A DNA stretch of 64,000 nt. Origin: Cryobacterium cryoconiti. Lineage in GTDB: Bacteria; Actinomycetota; Actinomycetes; Actinomycetales; Microbacteriaceae. The stretch spans positions 19,507-83,506 of the forward strand of contig NZ_SOHA01000036.1 of assembly GCF_004403065.1 (NCBI RefSeq), read 5' to 3'. Below the pieces are notes generated by a model, which saw only the letters and a program-made list of their open reading frames with translations, ran no database searches and was not told where the DNA came from. A program made the position numbers and the translations under genes. How positions within the stretch are numbered: position 1 is the first letter of the stretch; every line of letters begins with the position of its first letter. This document shows, one piece after another, positions 25,714-34,121 of this stretch.

Positions 25714-26292
25714 ATGCCACCTACCCCGACCCGCGAACCAGTCTCGTCTCCGCTCGAGTCTTTCCCCGACCAGGTCCTCTCCGATCGCGCCGCAGACGGG
25801 GACATGCGGGCGTTCGAGGTGCTGGTTCGTCGCTACGGACCGTTGATGCGGGTCTACGCCAGCCGGGTCCTGGGATCGAACGATGAAATGGATGACGTCG
25901 TTCAGGAGTCCTTCATCACGGCCTGGCAGCAACTGCCCACTCTCGAGAACGGCGCCGCGGTCAAGAGCTGGTTGATGCGCATCGTGAGCCGCAAGAGCGT
26001 CGACCGGGTTCGCGCCCGGCGCCAGCACGTGAACATCGACCTCACCGACGCCCCAGCCCCCGCACAGCAGTCCCCCCATAGACTGGCAGAGGCAGGGTCG
26101 CAGACCGAAGCACTGACTCGGGTCCTTGCCGAACTACCCGAAGACCAGCGCCGCTGCTGGATGCTGCGGGAACTCGCGGAATGCAGCTACGGCGAGATCG
26201 CTGCCGAACTGGAGATCCCCGTTTCGACGGTTCGCGGCTTATTGGCACGTGCACGAAAAACTCTGCTCCAAGAGATGGAGGAATGGCGATGA
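25714..26292 (+). CDS. RNA polymerase sigma factor, sigma-70 family (ECF-like)
   Basis: 192 residues from the second ATG, which follows GGAGGG; an ATG at 25696 is possible. Region 2 (AFEVLVRRYGPLMRVYASRVLGSNDEMDDVVQESFITAWQQL) and region 4 (LAELPEDQRRCWMLRELAECSYGEIAAELEIPVSTVRGLLARARKTLL) are both clear, with no region 3, as in ECF factors. Its stop overlaps the next gene by 4 nt. That gene and the following one encode Gls24-type proteins, so the operon is likely an envelope-stress unit whose first partner may act as anti-sigma factor (inference). Confidence 0.92.
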   Translation: MPPTPTREPVSSPLESFPDQVLSDRAADGDMRAFEVLVRRYGPLMRVYASRVLGSNDEMDDVVQESFITAWQQLPTLENGAAVKSWLMRIVSRKSVDRVRARRQHVNIDLTDAPAPAQQSPHRLAEAGSQTEALTRVLAELPEDQRRCWMLRELAECSYGEIAAELEIPVSTVRGLLARARKTLLQEMEEWR

Positions 26293-26882
26293 CATCCTCC
26301 GACGCGCTTGCCGGACACACCTTCGAAGAGCTGAGCGACTACCTCGATCGGGACCGCACCCCGGCCGATCCGAGCATCGAAGGCTCCCCCGAGTGCCAGA
26401 CCGCGCTGAACGGGATGCAGCGACTGCGCAGCGTGCACCGCGACCTGCTCCTCAAGGACGCTCAACGTGAATCCGAGCGCGAGGACAGCTGGGTCAGCTC
26501 GATTCTGCAACACATCAGCCTCGAGGCCCGCGCAGGCCGCGATATCCCGATCAGTCACTCCTCGCCGACCGCTCGCCTGAGCGTGACCGAAGGCGCGGTG
26601 CGCGGCATCCTGCGTGCCGCCGGCGACAGCGTGCCGAACATCATCGTCGGACGGTGCCACCTCGACGGCGATGTCACCGAGCCGGGCGCACCCATCACGG
26701 TGCGCGTGGATGCCACGGTCCTGGAGGGCGAGATCATCGCATCGCTCGCCGATCAGCTCCGGGAGGCGCTCTACGCCGCGCTGCGCCAGCACACCGAGCT
26801 CGCGGTCGAGGCCATCGACATCACCATCCGCGATCTGTACCAACCCTTTGTCCCACCGGCGAAAGCGAGCAGTGATGAGTGA
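26289..26882 (+). CDS. Gls24/Asp23-type protein with anti-sigma-like N-terminus
   Basis: 197 residues. The start is the ATG at 26289, 7 nt after GGAGG; an ATG at 26283 is too close to the ribosome-binding site. The N-terminal 55 residues (HTFEELSDYLDRDRTPADPSI...) resemble the start of small anti-sigma proteins. The rest (SVTEGAVRGILRAAGDSVPNIIVGRC, ITVRVDATVLEGEIIASLADQLREALYAALRQHTELAVEAIDITI) is an Asp23/Gls24-like alkaline-shock domain. Overlaps with both neighbours (4 nt and 8 nt) imply translational coupling. Confidence 0.8.
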   Translation: MTSSDALAGHTFEELSDYLDRDRTPADPSIEGSPECQTALNGMQRLRSVHRDLLLKDAQRESEREDSWVSSILQHISLEARAGRDIPISHSSPTARLSVTEGAVRGILRAAGDSVPNIIVGRCHLDGDVTEPGAPITVRVDATVLEGEIIASLADQLREALYAALRQHTELAVEAIDITIRDLYQPFVPPAKASSDE

Positions 26883-27255
26883 CGCCCCTTCGCCGGACCC
26901 GGTGTCGACCGACCCCGGAACGTCGTCCACGCTTCCCGACCGGCTCGACAAGGTGGTGCTGGCCGTCCCCGGCGTGGATGAGCTGTACTCGGCGGCGCCG
27001 CTCGTCGCGGCCGTGGTCAAAACGGTGATCGCCACCACCGTCGAAGCCGTGACCGGCGAGCAGAAATCGAACAGTTCCGTCTCGGTCGACGAGAAGAAGG
27101 CCGGCCTGGAGATCGCGGTCAAGATCGGCGTCAACGCCCCCTACACGGCGATCGATGTGAGTCGTCGCGTGCACGACGCGATCACGGATCAGCTCGAGCA
27201 GAACGGCAACCCGGACGTGGCCGAGATCGCCGTCAGCGTCGCCCGCATCGACTGA
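26875..27255 (+). CDS. Asp23/Gls24 family envelope stress response protein
   Basis: 126 residues. The core (SVDEKKAGLEIAVKIGVNAPYTAIDVSRRVHDAITDQLEQNGNPDVAEIAVSVARID) is the conserved Gls24/Asp23 beta-alpha unit, preceded by VPGVDELYSAAPLVAAVVKTVIA. It is the third gene of the sigma-factor operon and overlaps the preceding gene by 8 nt. Family members associate with the membrane and accumulate under alkaline or envelope stress. Confidence 0.85.
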   Translation: MSDAPSPDPVSTDPGTSSTLPDRLDKVVLAVPGVDELYSAAPLVAAVVKTVIATTVEAVTGEQKSNSSVSVDEKKAGLEIAVKIGVNAPYTAIDVSRRVHDAITDQLEQNGNPDVAEIAVSVARID

Positions 27256-27296
27256 CCCCGCCGCAGCACGCCGGCCCGGCCCGCTCGGCCCGAACC

Positions 27297-27373
27297 AATT
27301 CGACGGAGATTTCGCCTTCCAGCGCCCGTTTCCACGGCTGTGAGGGTGTTTACGGCAGAATCTCCGTCGAATT
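27297..27373. repeat. 15-bp perfect inverted repeat (dispersed element, copy 1)
   Basis: AATTCGACGGAGATT (27297-27311) and AATCTCCGTCGAATT (27359-27373) are perfect inverse copies separated by 47 nt. The right arm forms the last codons of the GGDEF-EAL gene on the minus strand. The left arm plus flanks (18 nt, 27295-27312) recurs identically at 63861-63878, so the element is dispersed in this genome. It may also terminate transcription from both sides. Confidence 0.75.
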
Positions 27374-30259
27374 CGTGGGGGCTGTCCCCGCCGGGATGCG
27401 CGCCTGGCGCTGGGCAGGGCGGGCGGCCGCCACGGACCGCATACTGGCCGGGTCGAAGGTCGCGCTCGGGCGACCCAGCAGGTAGCCCTGGGCCAGCACG
27501 CATCCGCTGGCACGCAGAATTTCGAGTTGGTCGAGGGTCTCCACACCCTCGGCGACCACCTCGACGCCAAGCTTGGACGCGAGCGCCAGGATTCCCTGCA
27601 CGAGCGGCACGGAGGCGGAGTCAGGCAGATTCATGATGAAGCTGCGGTCGATCTTGATCTGATCGACCGGCAGGCTGTTCAGCCAGGCGAGCGTCGAAAA
27701 ACCGGTCCCGAAGTCGTCCAGTGAGATATGGATGCCCAGGCGACGCAATTCCACCAGGCGTTCGACGATGCGAGGGGTGTCGATGAGGGCACTGCTCTCC
27801 ACAACCTCCAGGATGAGCCGCTCCGGCTCGAGGGAATGCCGGTTGAGGGCGGCACGAACCGTGGGAACCAGTCTTCGGTCGAGCAGCGTGGCGGCGTCGA
27901 GGTTGACCGCGACGCCGTACGGTCGCCCTGCCCGCTGCGGCCAGCCGGCCAGGGCGGCACAGGCGGCGCCGACAACCCACAGGTCCAGGTCAGTGATCAG
28001 ACCCGTCTCCTGAGCCACCGGAAGGAACGCGGCCGGAGCCAGGAGACCCAGGCGAGGGTGCTCCCAGCGGATGAGAGCCTCCGCGCCGACCACGCTCTCC
28101 TCCCCCGCGCGGGAGATGTCGACCACCGGCTGGAAGTGCAGCCTCATCTGGTTCTCGTCCAGGGCGCACGCCAGTTCCAGCGGCAGGGACGTGTCGGCGA
28201 CCCCCGGCTCCTGGCGTCCCGCGAGGGCGATCTGGTTGCGTCCGGTTCTCTTCGCCGTGTACATCGCGCCGTCGGCTTCGTCGAGCAGGCGCTCTCCGCG
28301 GCCTCCCTGTCCCGTGTGCACGGCCACGCCCACGCTGGCAGAGATCCGAAGATCCTGGCCGGCGAGGTGGAAGGGGAGGTTCAGGCGGTCCACCGCCCGA
28401 CGGGCCAGGTCGATGGCCGCAGCCTCTCCCTCCAGGCCTGTGACCAGGACCGCGAACTCGTCACCCCCGAGCCGTCCGATCACGTCACCGCTGCGGACCT
28501 CCGCGCGCAGTCGCATCGCGACCTGCCGCAGCAGCTCGTCGCCGACCCGGTGACCCAGGCGGTCGTTCACGCGCTTGAAGTTGTCAAGGTCGCAGAACAG
28601 GACCGCCGTGGTGGTGTGGTTCTGACCCTCCGCTAGTGCGGTGTGCAGCTCTGCGGCGAAGAGGACACGATTCGGCAGGCCCGTCAGGGCGTCGTGCTGT
28701 GACTGGTGCCGAACCGTGGCGAGCAGCCGGGCCTTCTGCATGGCGGTCGCCCCCTGGTGACCGACGCCCTCGAGCAGGGCGCTGGCCTCCGCCAGGACCG
28801 AGGCTGAGACCGCTCCGGTCCAGCTGACCGTGGCCACCCCCATCAGGGTGTCGCCGGCCAGAAGCGGAACCGCCACGACGGTGTGTGCCCCGACATCACG
28901 CAGCAGCACAGCCAGGGCCGGGCTGGCCGTGTCCGCGGTGAAGACCACGAGTTCCTGCCGCTGGAGCACCCCGAGCAACTCCGGGGTCTGCTCCACCGTC
29001 AGTGCGACGCTCAGAAAGTGGTCTCGAACAGCCGGCTCGAAGCCGACGACCGAGGCCGGACGAAGCACGCCGATTTCGGCGTCCCACAGCAGCACCGAGG
29101 CCGCGTCGCATTCGACGATCGTCGGGAGGGCCGCCGTGAGCACCCCGGCGATCGCCTCGACGCCGTCGCTCGTGGCCAGTCGGTGCGCGAGGCCGAGCAG
29201 CGCGGCCGTTCGCAGCCCCTCCCGGCGTGATTCGTCGAGCGCGGTGAACAGGTCGAGGGCTGCCGCGGCGTGCCCGGCGTAGGCCTCCAGAAGAGCCCGG
29301 TCTCCGGGCATCGGGGCCTGTCCCTGCGCAAACAGTGCGGCCAGGCGGCCGTGGGTCCTGCGGTTGGAGGCGATGGCGACGACCAGCGCATGCTCGCCCA
29401 GGTACTCGCCACGCAACATCCGTGTCACGAGGCCGTCGGCAACGGTGTCACTGAGCCCGCGGTGGCGAACCAGCGGCGCACCATCACCGTCGGATTCGAT
29501 CAGAAGCAGGTACCCCGGAGCAAGCACCGCAGAGGCAGCCCGATCAACGATCCGCGCGAGCACCTCGTCGACGTCGTCACTGCTGACGAGGTCGGCGGCG
29601 GCCGACTGCACCTCACGCACCTTGTTCCGGAGAACGTCCAGGGCGGCGGCAACCAGCCGGTTCCGGGTGCGCCACGCCCGCCAGCGCACCCGCGTCGACC
29701 AGGTCAGCACATATTCGCAGGCCGGGTAGCCGTCCGACTGGCATTCCGGGTGGCTGACCTCCGCGGGCGCAAGCCCGAAGCTTGCCGTGACGGCGGAGAA
29801 CAGCCCCTGGGCGTATTGGCAGTCCAGTCGGGACGGGCGATACCCGTCGTGGAGGCGGTAGCGCAGGTGGGCCGAGGTGCGTCCGACCTCGATTGCATCG
29901 ATCGTGGAAGTCGTGGTGAACTTGGGCACAATCCGCGGCATCTGGCGATACACCGCACTGGGCGAGGCGAACAGGCTCAGGAGCTGCACGAGCACGGGCG
30001 GGATGTTCTCGCTGACCGCGCTGGCGCCCACGGCGAACATGGTCGTCGCGTCGCCCAGAACCGCCGTCGCAGCCTCGAACAGCCGGATGCGTGTGTCGTA
30101 CCCGACCCACATCGACGTGGCCTCCAAGGCCGAAGCATCCTGCTGCACACCAGCCCGGTCGAGCACTTCGGCCACGGCCCCGTCGCCGCCCTGCTCGCGG
30201 ACGTAGCGCAGCAGCAGGCTGATCGTCGTGCTCGCTGTCTCGCGCGGCTCTGCATCCAT
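27350..30259 (-). CDS. V4R-GAF-GAF-GGDEF-EAL cyclic-di-GMP signalling protein
   Basis: 969 residues. The N-terminal 190 residues end in HPECQSDGYPACEYVLTW, as in 4-vinyl-reductase/V4R-like sensor domains. Two GAF-like regions follow (about 215-345 and 350-515). A GGDEF domain (about 530-690) has an intact RLGGDEF, and an EAL domain (about 700-945) carries the GAEALIRWEHP and DDFGTGFS motifs. It may both make and degrade c-di-GMP, tuned by ligands at the GAF or V4R domains. The last codons (NSTEILP) are encoded by one arm of a dispersed palindrome, so the C-terminus has been altered by repeat insertion. Confidence 0.9.
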   Translation of the reverse strand: MDAEPRETASTTISLLLRYVREQGGDGAVAEVLDRAGVQQDASALEATSMWVGYDTRIRLFEAATAVLGDATTMFAVGASAVSENIPPVLVQLLSLFASPSAVYRQMPRIVPKFTTTSTIDAIEVGRTSAHLRYRLHDGYRPSRLDCQYAQGLFSAVTASFGLAPAEVSHPECQSDGYPACEYVLTWSTRVRWRAWRTRNRLVAAALDVLRNKVREVQSAAADLVSSDDVDEVLARIVDRAASAVLAPGYLLLIESDGDGAPLVRHRGLSDTVADGLVTRMLRGEYLGEHALVVAIASNRRTHGRLAALFAQGQAPMPGDRALLEAYAGHAAAALDLFTALDESRREGLRTAALLGLAHRLATSDGVEAIAGVLTAALPTIVECDAASVLLWDAEIGVLRPASVVGFEPAVRDHFLSVALTVEQTPELLGVLQRQELVVFTADTASPALAVLLRDVGAHTVVAVPLLAGDTLMGVATVSWTGAVSASVLAEASALLEGVGHQGATAMQKARLLATVRHQSQHDALTGLPNRVLFAAELHTALAEGQNHTTTAVLFCDLDNFKRVNDRLGHRVGDELLRQVAMRLRAEVRSGDVIGRLGGDEFAVLVTGLEGEAAAIDLARRAVDRLNLPFHLAGQDLRISASVGVAVHTGQGGRGERLLDEADGAMYTAKRTGRNQIALAGRQEPGVADTSLPLELACALDENQMRLHFQPVVDISRAGEESVVGAEALIRWEHPRLGLLAPAAFLPVAQETGLITDLDLWVVGAACAALAGWPQRAGRPYGVAVNLDAATLLDRRLVPTVRAALNRHSLEPERLILEVVESSALIDTPRIVERLVELRRLGIHISLDDFGTGFSTLAWLNSLPVDQIKIDRSFIMNLPDSASVPLVQGILALASKLGVEVVAEGVETLDQLEILRASGCVLAQGYLLGRPSATFDPASMRSVAAARPAQRQARIPAGTAPTNSTEILP

Positions 30260-30458
30260 CGTCTGACCCCCAGCCTCCTACGACAGACTCTATCGGCGGC
30301 GGACGGCAAGGGCATACTCGTGTTGCGGGACGGATGGGGCGCCCGCCCCCGGCGCCGAGATCGGCAGATCCGGTCGAGTTCGACCGGCGTACCGCCAGGG
30401 CTCGACCGCACGGGGCGACCTCGGCGCCGCACATCGCAGGATGGCAACGGTGCGCTCG

Positions 30459-30464
30459 TAAACT
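30459..30464 (+). promoter_or_regulatory. -10 box of a leaderless promoter (shikimate-dehydrogenase-like gene)
   Basis: TAAACT ends 7 nt before the ATG at 30472, with no ribosome-binding site between them. Confidence 0.4.
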
Positions 30465-30471
30465 GGGACGC

Positions 30472-31305
30472 ATGACCTCGCAGCCCCTGCTCAACAAAGA
30501 CACCCGCCTCTGCATCTCGCTCGCAGCCCGGCCCAGCAACTTCGGCACCCGCTTCCACAACTACCTCTATGCCGAGCTGGGGCTCGATTTCGTCTACAAA
30601 GCGTTCACGACGGCGAATCTCGCGTCGGCGATCGGTGGGGTACGGGCGCTGGGCATCCGTGGCTGTTCGGTGTCGATGCCGTTCAAGGAAGACGTGATCG
30701 CCCTGGTCGACGAGATGGATGCCTCGGCGAGCGCGATTCAGTCGATCAACACGATCGTGAACGACGACGGCTGCCTGCGGGCGTCGAACACCGACTACAT
30801 CGCCGCGGCCGACCTGATTCACGCGCGCGGCATCGATCCGGCCACCCCGTTCCTGCTGCGCGGCAGCGGCGGCATGGCGAAGGCCGTCGCTGCCGCCTTC
30901 CGCGATTCCGGATTCGAAAACGGCACCCTGATCGCCCGGAACAAGACGCGGGGGCAGGCTCTCGCCACCGAGCTCGGCTACCGGTGGGCGGCCGAGCCGG
31001 CCGGGCTGTCCGCGCCCCTGCTGGTGAACGTCACCCCGATCGGGATGACGGGTGGGGCCGAGGCGAACGACCTGTCCTATTCTGCCGAGGCCATCGCCGA
31101 GGCGACCACCGTTTTCGACGTGGTCGCTCTGCCCGCGGAGACTCCGCTCATTCTGGCCGCGCGGGCGGCCGGCAAAGTGGTGATCACGGGCGCCGAGGTC
31201 ATCGCCCTGCAGGCGGCGGAGCAGTTCGAGCGCTACACCGGGGTGCGCCCGACTCCGGAGCAGGTCGCCGAGGCATCCGCCTTCGCCCGCACCCATATGG
31301 CGTAG
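30472..31305 (+). CDS. Shikimate 5-dehydrogenase-like oxidoreductase
   Basis: 277 residues from an ATG with a leaderless-type -10 box. The N-terminal substrate domain shows GIRGCSVSMPFKEDVI and AIQSINTIVNDDGCLRASNTDY, which include the catalytic Lys (in PFKE) and Asp (in NTDY) of shikimate/quinate dehydrogenases. The NAD(P) loop is LLRGSGGMAKAVAAAF. The start of the protein lacks the usual SxS shikimate-binding motif (CISLAARPSNFG instead), so the true substrate may differ from shikimate. It stands alone. Confidence 0.82.
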   Translation: MTSQPLLNKDTRLCISLAARPSNFGTRFHNYLYAELGLDFVYKAFTTANLASAIGGVRALGIRGCSVSMPFKEDVIALVDEMDASASAIQSINTIVNDDGCLRASNTDYIAAADLIHARGIDPATPFLLRGSGGMAKAVAAAFRDSGFENGTLIARNKTRGQALATELGYRWAAEPAGLSAPLLVNVTPIGMTGGAEANDLSYSAEAIAEATTVFDVVALPAETPLILAARAAGKVVITGAEVIALQAAEQFERYTGVRPTPEQVAEASAFARTHMA

Positions 31306-31309
31306 TGAG

Positions 31310-31325
31310 GGGCGGGGCTCCGCCC
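31310..31325. terminator. Bidirectional hairpin between convergent genes
   Basis: GGGCGG-ggct-CCGCCC lies in the 27-nt gap between the shikimate-dehydrogenase-like gene and the thiolase gene and can serve both. Confidence 0.5.
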
Positions 31326-31332
31326 TTCACCG

Positions 31333-32526
31333 CTAGACCTGCTCCAGCACGCTGACGTAGTTGGCGATCCCGACACCACCCATGTTCTGCACGACGGCCC
31401 GGCGCGGATCCGGCAGCTGCATCTCCCCCGCCGTACCGGTCAGCTGCATGGCCGACACCACGTGCTGGGAAACCCCGGTGGCGCCGACCGGGTGCCCCTT
31501 GGCCTTGAGCCCGCCGGAGATGTTCACGGGCATCCTGCCGCCACGGAACACCCAGCCCTCCTCGACGGCCCGACGGCCCTGCCCCGGTTCGGTGAGACCC
31601 ATGACCTCGTACATGATCAGTTCCGCGATGGTGAAACAGTCGTGCACCTCGGCGAAGTCGATGTCGTCCAGCCCCACGCCGGCCATCGCGAGGGCACGTT
31701 CGAAGGAGACGCGGGTGGCCGCGAATTCGGTGGGGTCGCGGCGTGCGGCCGGCAGGAAATCGTTGGCCTGGCCGAAGCCGGCCAGGCGCACGGGCACGGT
31801 TGCCGCGCTGCCCGAACGGAACCGCTCAGAGGTCAGCACCACGGCGGCAGCCCCATCGGAGACCGGGGAGCAGTCGGTGCGGCGCAACGGGCTGGCCACC
31901 ATCGGGTTCCTGTCCGAGACGGTGCGGCAGAACTCTTCACCGAGGTCCTTGCGCAGCTGGGCGTAGGGATTGGCCACGCCATTGCGGTGGTTCTTGGCCG
32001 CGATGGACCCGAGCACGTCCCCGACGGCGCCGTAGCGTTCCTCGTAGGCCTGGGCGACCGTGGCGAAGAGCCCGGCGAATCCCGTCGTCGAGCGCTTGCC
32101 GGCCATGTCGTAATCGGCGCCGAGCAGTGCTGAACCGACAAGTTCGGGTGCGGCCTGGGTCATCTTCTCGGCTCCGACCACGAGCACCGTGCGGGCGGTG
32201 CCCGCCAGGATCGACTTCACGCCCTGCTGGAACGCCGCCGAGCCCGAGGCGCAGGCGTTCTCCACCCGGGTGGCCGGCACGTTCGCCAGGGCCGGGTCGG
32301 TCTGCAGCACCAGGGATGAGGGGAAGCCGAGCGGAAGCAGACCCGAGTTGAACTGGCCGAGGAAGATCTCGTCGATGTCGGCGGGTTGGACGCCGGCGTT
32401 GGCGATCGCTTCGGAGGCCACCTGCACGATCAGGGATTCCAGGGTCTCGTCCGTGAGCTTGCCGAAGCGGCTGTGGCCCCAGCCCGCCAGCAGCACATCC
32501 GTGCCGAACTGCTCGCGCAGGCTCAT
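31333..32526 (-). CDS. Thiolase (acetyl-CoA acetyltransferase family)
   Basis: 397 residues, starting at the ATG that overlaps the CoA-transferase B stop by 4 nt. The nucleophilic Cys is in [13 protein letters not shown], and the second active-site region is [16 protein letters not shown] with its His. [11 protein letters not shown] marks the SCP-X/nonspecific thiolase-like subgroup. It cleaves 3-ketoacyl-CoA (or condenses acetyl-CoA) in the cytoplasm. As the third gene of the CoA-transferase operon it would process acetoacetyl-CoA or 3-oxoadipyl-CoA made by the transferase. Confidence 0.92.
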   Translation of the reverse strand: MSLREQFGTDVLLAGWGHSRFGKLTDETLESLIVQVASEAIANAGVQPADIDEIFLGQFNSGLLPLGFPSSLVLQTDPALANVPATRVENACASGSAAFQQGVKSILAGTARTVLVVGAEKMTQAAPELVGSALLGADYDMAGKRSTTGFAGLFATVAQAYEERYGAVGDVLGSIAAKNHRNGVANPYAQLRKDLGEEFCRTVSDRNPMVASPLRRTDCSPVSDGAAAVVLTSERFRSGSAATVPVRLAGFGQANDFLPAARRDPTEFAATRVSFERALAMAGVGLDDIDFAEVHDCFTIAELIMYEVMGLTEPGQGRRAVEEGWVFRGGRMPVNISGGLKAKGHPVGATGVSQHVVSAMQLTGTAGEMQLPDPRRAVVQNMGGVGIANYVSVLEQV

Positions 32527-33179
32527 GCGGCCACCCCGTTCAGGTCGGCGGCGACGGTGAAGTCCGGCTCTGTCGCCGCCCGAACCTCCTCGATGCTGAC
32601 GCCGGGAGCCAGACGGCGCAGGAGGAGTCCGGCATCCGTCACATCGAAGACTGCGATATCGGAGATGATGCGGTCGACAACCTTGAGGCCGGTCAGGGGG
32701 AGGCTGCACTCATTGACGATTTTGGGCGAGCCGTCCCTGGCCGTGTGCTCGGTGAGCACGACCACGCGAGGCGTTCCCGCAACGAGGTCCATCGCACCGC
32801 CCATGCCCTTGACCATCTTGCCCGGGATGGTCCAGTTGGCCAGGTCTCCCCGGCCCGACACCTGCATGGCCCCGAGAATGGCCACCTTGATATGACCGCC
32901 ACGAATCATGCCGAACGAGGCCGAGGAGTCGAAGATGGAGCCGCCGGGCTGCACCGTGACGGTCTGCTTGCCGGCGTTGATGAGGTCGGCGTCCTCCTCG
33001 CCCTCGAACGGGAACGGGCCCATGCCGAGCAGCCCGTTCTCACTCTGCAGCGTCACCTGCACCCCCTCGGGCAGGTTGTTGGCGACGAGCGTCGGGATGC
33101 CGATGCCCAGGTTCACGTAGTCGCCGTCGCTCAGTTCTTCGGCCGCGATTGCAGCCATCTCGTCGCGCGTCCATGCCAT
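32523..33179 (-). CDS. 3-oxoacid CoA-transferase subunit B
   Basis: 218 residues. The catalytic glutamate sits in [12 protein letters not shown], the hallmark of subunit B, and [23 protein letters not shown] is also family-typical. It acts with subunit A, encoded 48 nt upstream, to move CoA from an acyl donor such as succinyl-CoA to a 3-oxoacid. Acetoacetate (ScoB-like) and 3-oxoadipate (PcaJ-like) cannot be told apart from sequence alone, although the flanking IclR gene and thiolase fit both. Confidence 0.93.
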   Translation of the reverse strand: MAWTRDEMAAIAAEELSDGDYVNLGIGIPTLVANNLPEGVQVTLQSENGLLGMGPFPFEGEEDADLINAGKQTVTVQPGGSIFDSSASFGMIRGGHIKVAILGAMQVSGRGDLANWTIPGKMVKGMGGAMDLVAGTPRVVVLTEHTARDGSPKIVNECSLPLTGLKVVDRIISDIAVFDVTDAGLLLRRLAPGVSIEEVRAATEPDFTVAADLNGVAA

Positions 33180-33227
33180 GGTCTTGCTCCCTGCAGTCGG
33201 TGGGTGGTCGGTGAAGTCGGATGCGTA

Positions 33228-33944
33228 TCAGGCCGGCATTGCGGCGGGGCGGGGGCGCACCGTGCGCTGCTCGATGTCCTTGACCCGATTCGAGGCCTGC
33301 ACCAGCCGCTGCACGAACACCCCCGGAGTCACGACGTCGTGCGGATCGATCTCGCCGCGTTCCACGATGACCTCGGCCTCGGCGATCGTCACGCGGCCCG
33401 CCGCGGCCACCACGGGGTTGAAGTTGCGGGCGGTATAGCGGTAAACGAGATTGCCCTCGGTGTCGGCCCGGTAGGCATGCACGAGGGAGACATCCGCGAT
33501 GATCGCCCGTTCCTGCAGATAGGTCTCCCCGTCGAAGTCGGCCAGAGGCTTGCCCTCGGCGATCAGGGTACCCACGCCCGTCTTCGTGTAGAACGCGGGG
33601 ATGCCGGCCCCGCCCGCGCGGAGCCGTTCCGCCAGGGTTCCCTGCGGGCTGAACTCCACCTCGAGCCGACCGTCGAGCAGCTGCTCGGCGAAGAGCCTGT
33701 TCTCGCCCACGTAGGAGGCGATCACGCGTCGCACCTGACCGGCCTCGAGCAGCACGCCGAGGCCCTTGCCGTCGACGCCCATGTTGTTGGACACCACGGT
33801 GAGATCCTTCACACCGGATGCCCGCACGGCGTCGATCAGGTCGGCCGGGATACCGCTGAGGCCGAAGCCCCCGACGGCGAGAGTCATGCCGTCGCGGAGC
33901 ACGTCTCCGAGAGCTTCACGTGCGCTGGACCGGACCTTGGTCAT
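33228..33944 (-). CDS. 3-oxoacid CoA-transferase subunit A
   Basis: 238 residues, starting at the ATG 6 nt after GAGGAG (an upstream GTG at 33992 lacks a ribosome-binding site and falls in the operator). The glycine-rich DGMTLAVGGFGLSGIPADLIDAVR and NNMGVDGKGLGVLLEAGQVRRVIASYVGEN segments are diagnostic of subunit A. First gene of the operon with subunit B and thiolase. Its promoter and an IclR-type operator lie directly upstream. Confidence 0.93.
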   Translation of the reverse strand: MTKVRSSAREALGDVLRDGMTLAVGGFGLSGIPADLIDAVRASGVKDLTVVSNNMGVDGKGLGVLLEAGQVRRVIASYVGENRLFAEQLLDGRLEVEFSPQGTLAERLRAGGAGIPAFYTKTGVGTLIAEGKPLADFDGETYLQERAIIADVSLVHAYRADTEGNLVYRYTARNFNPVVAAAGRVTIAEAEVIVERGEIDPHDVVTPGVFVQRLVQASNRVKDIEQRTVRPRPAAMPA

Positions 33945-33976
33945 GGAATTCTCCTCGTTGAGCATCCGTAAATGTA

Positions 33977-33991
33977 TCCACCTTGTGGACA
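33977..33991. promoter_or_regulatory. IclR-type operator 1
   Basis: TCCACCTTGTGGACA is a near-perfect palindrome (TCCAC/GTGGA) placed just downstream of the predicted start of the CoA-transferase transcript. It differs from operator 2 (34097-34111) at only two of 15 positions. A repressor bound here would block the operon. Confidence 0.6.
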
Positions 33992-34006
33992 CGACTTCCG
34001 TTGGTC

Positions 34007-34036
34007 ATGTTAGGGGGCCGCGAAAGGGACTGTCAA
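34007..34036 (-). promoter_or_regulatory. Promoter of the CoA-transferase/thiolase operon
   Basis: On the minus strand TTGACA (complement of 34031-34036) and TAACAT (complement of 34007-34012) are 18 nt apart, a strong sigma-70-type promoter that needs a repressor for control. Confidence 0.55.
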
Positions 34037-34059
34037 TCGCAACCACAAGGCGGAATTCG

Positions 34060-34088
34060 TTGAGCATCCACGCCATGAGCACTAGGCT
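34060..34088 (+). promoter_or_regulatory. Promoter of the IclR gene
   Basis: TTGAGC (34060-34065) and TAGGCT (34083-34088) are 17 nt apart. Operator 2 (34097-34111) lies at the expected transcription start, which suggests autoregulation. Confidence 0.45.
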
Positions 34089-34096
34089 CACTTGAA

Positions 34097-34111
34097 TCCA
34101 CATTATGGACA
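34097..34111. promoter_or_regulatory. IclR-type operator 2
   Basis: TCCACATTATGGACA is the sister site of operator 1, located between the IclR promoter and its GTG start. Confidence 0.6.
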
Positions 34112-34121
34112 GGAGTCCACC

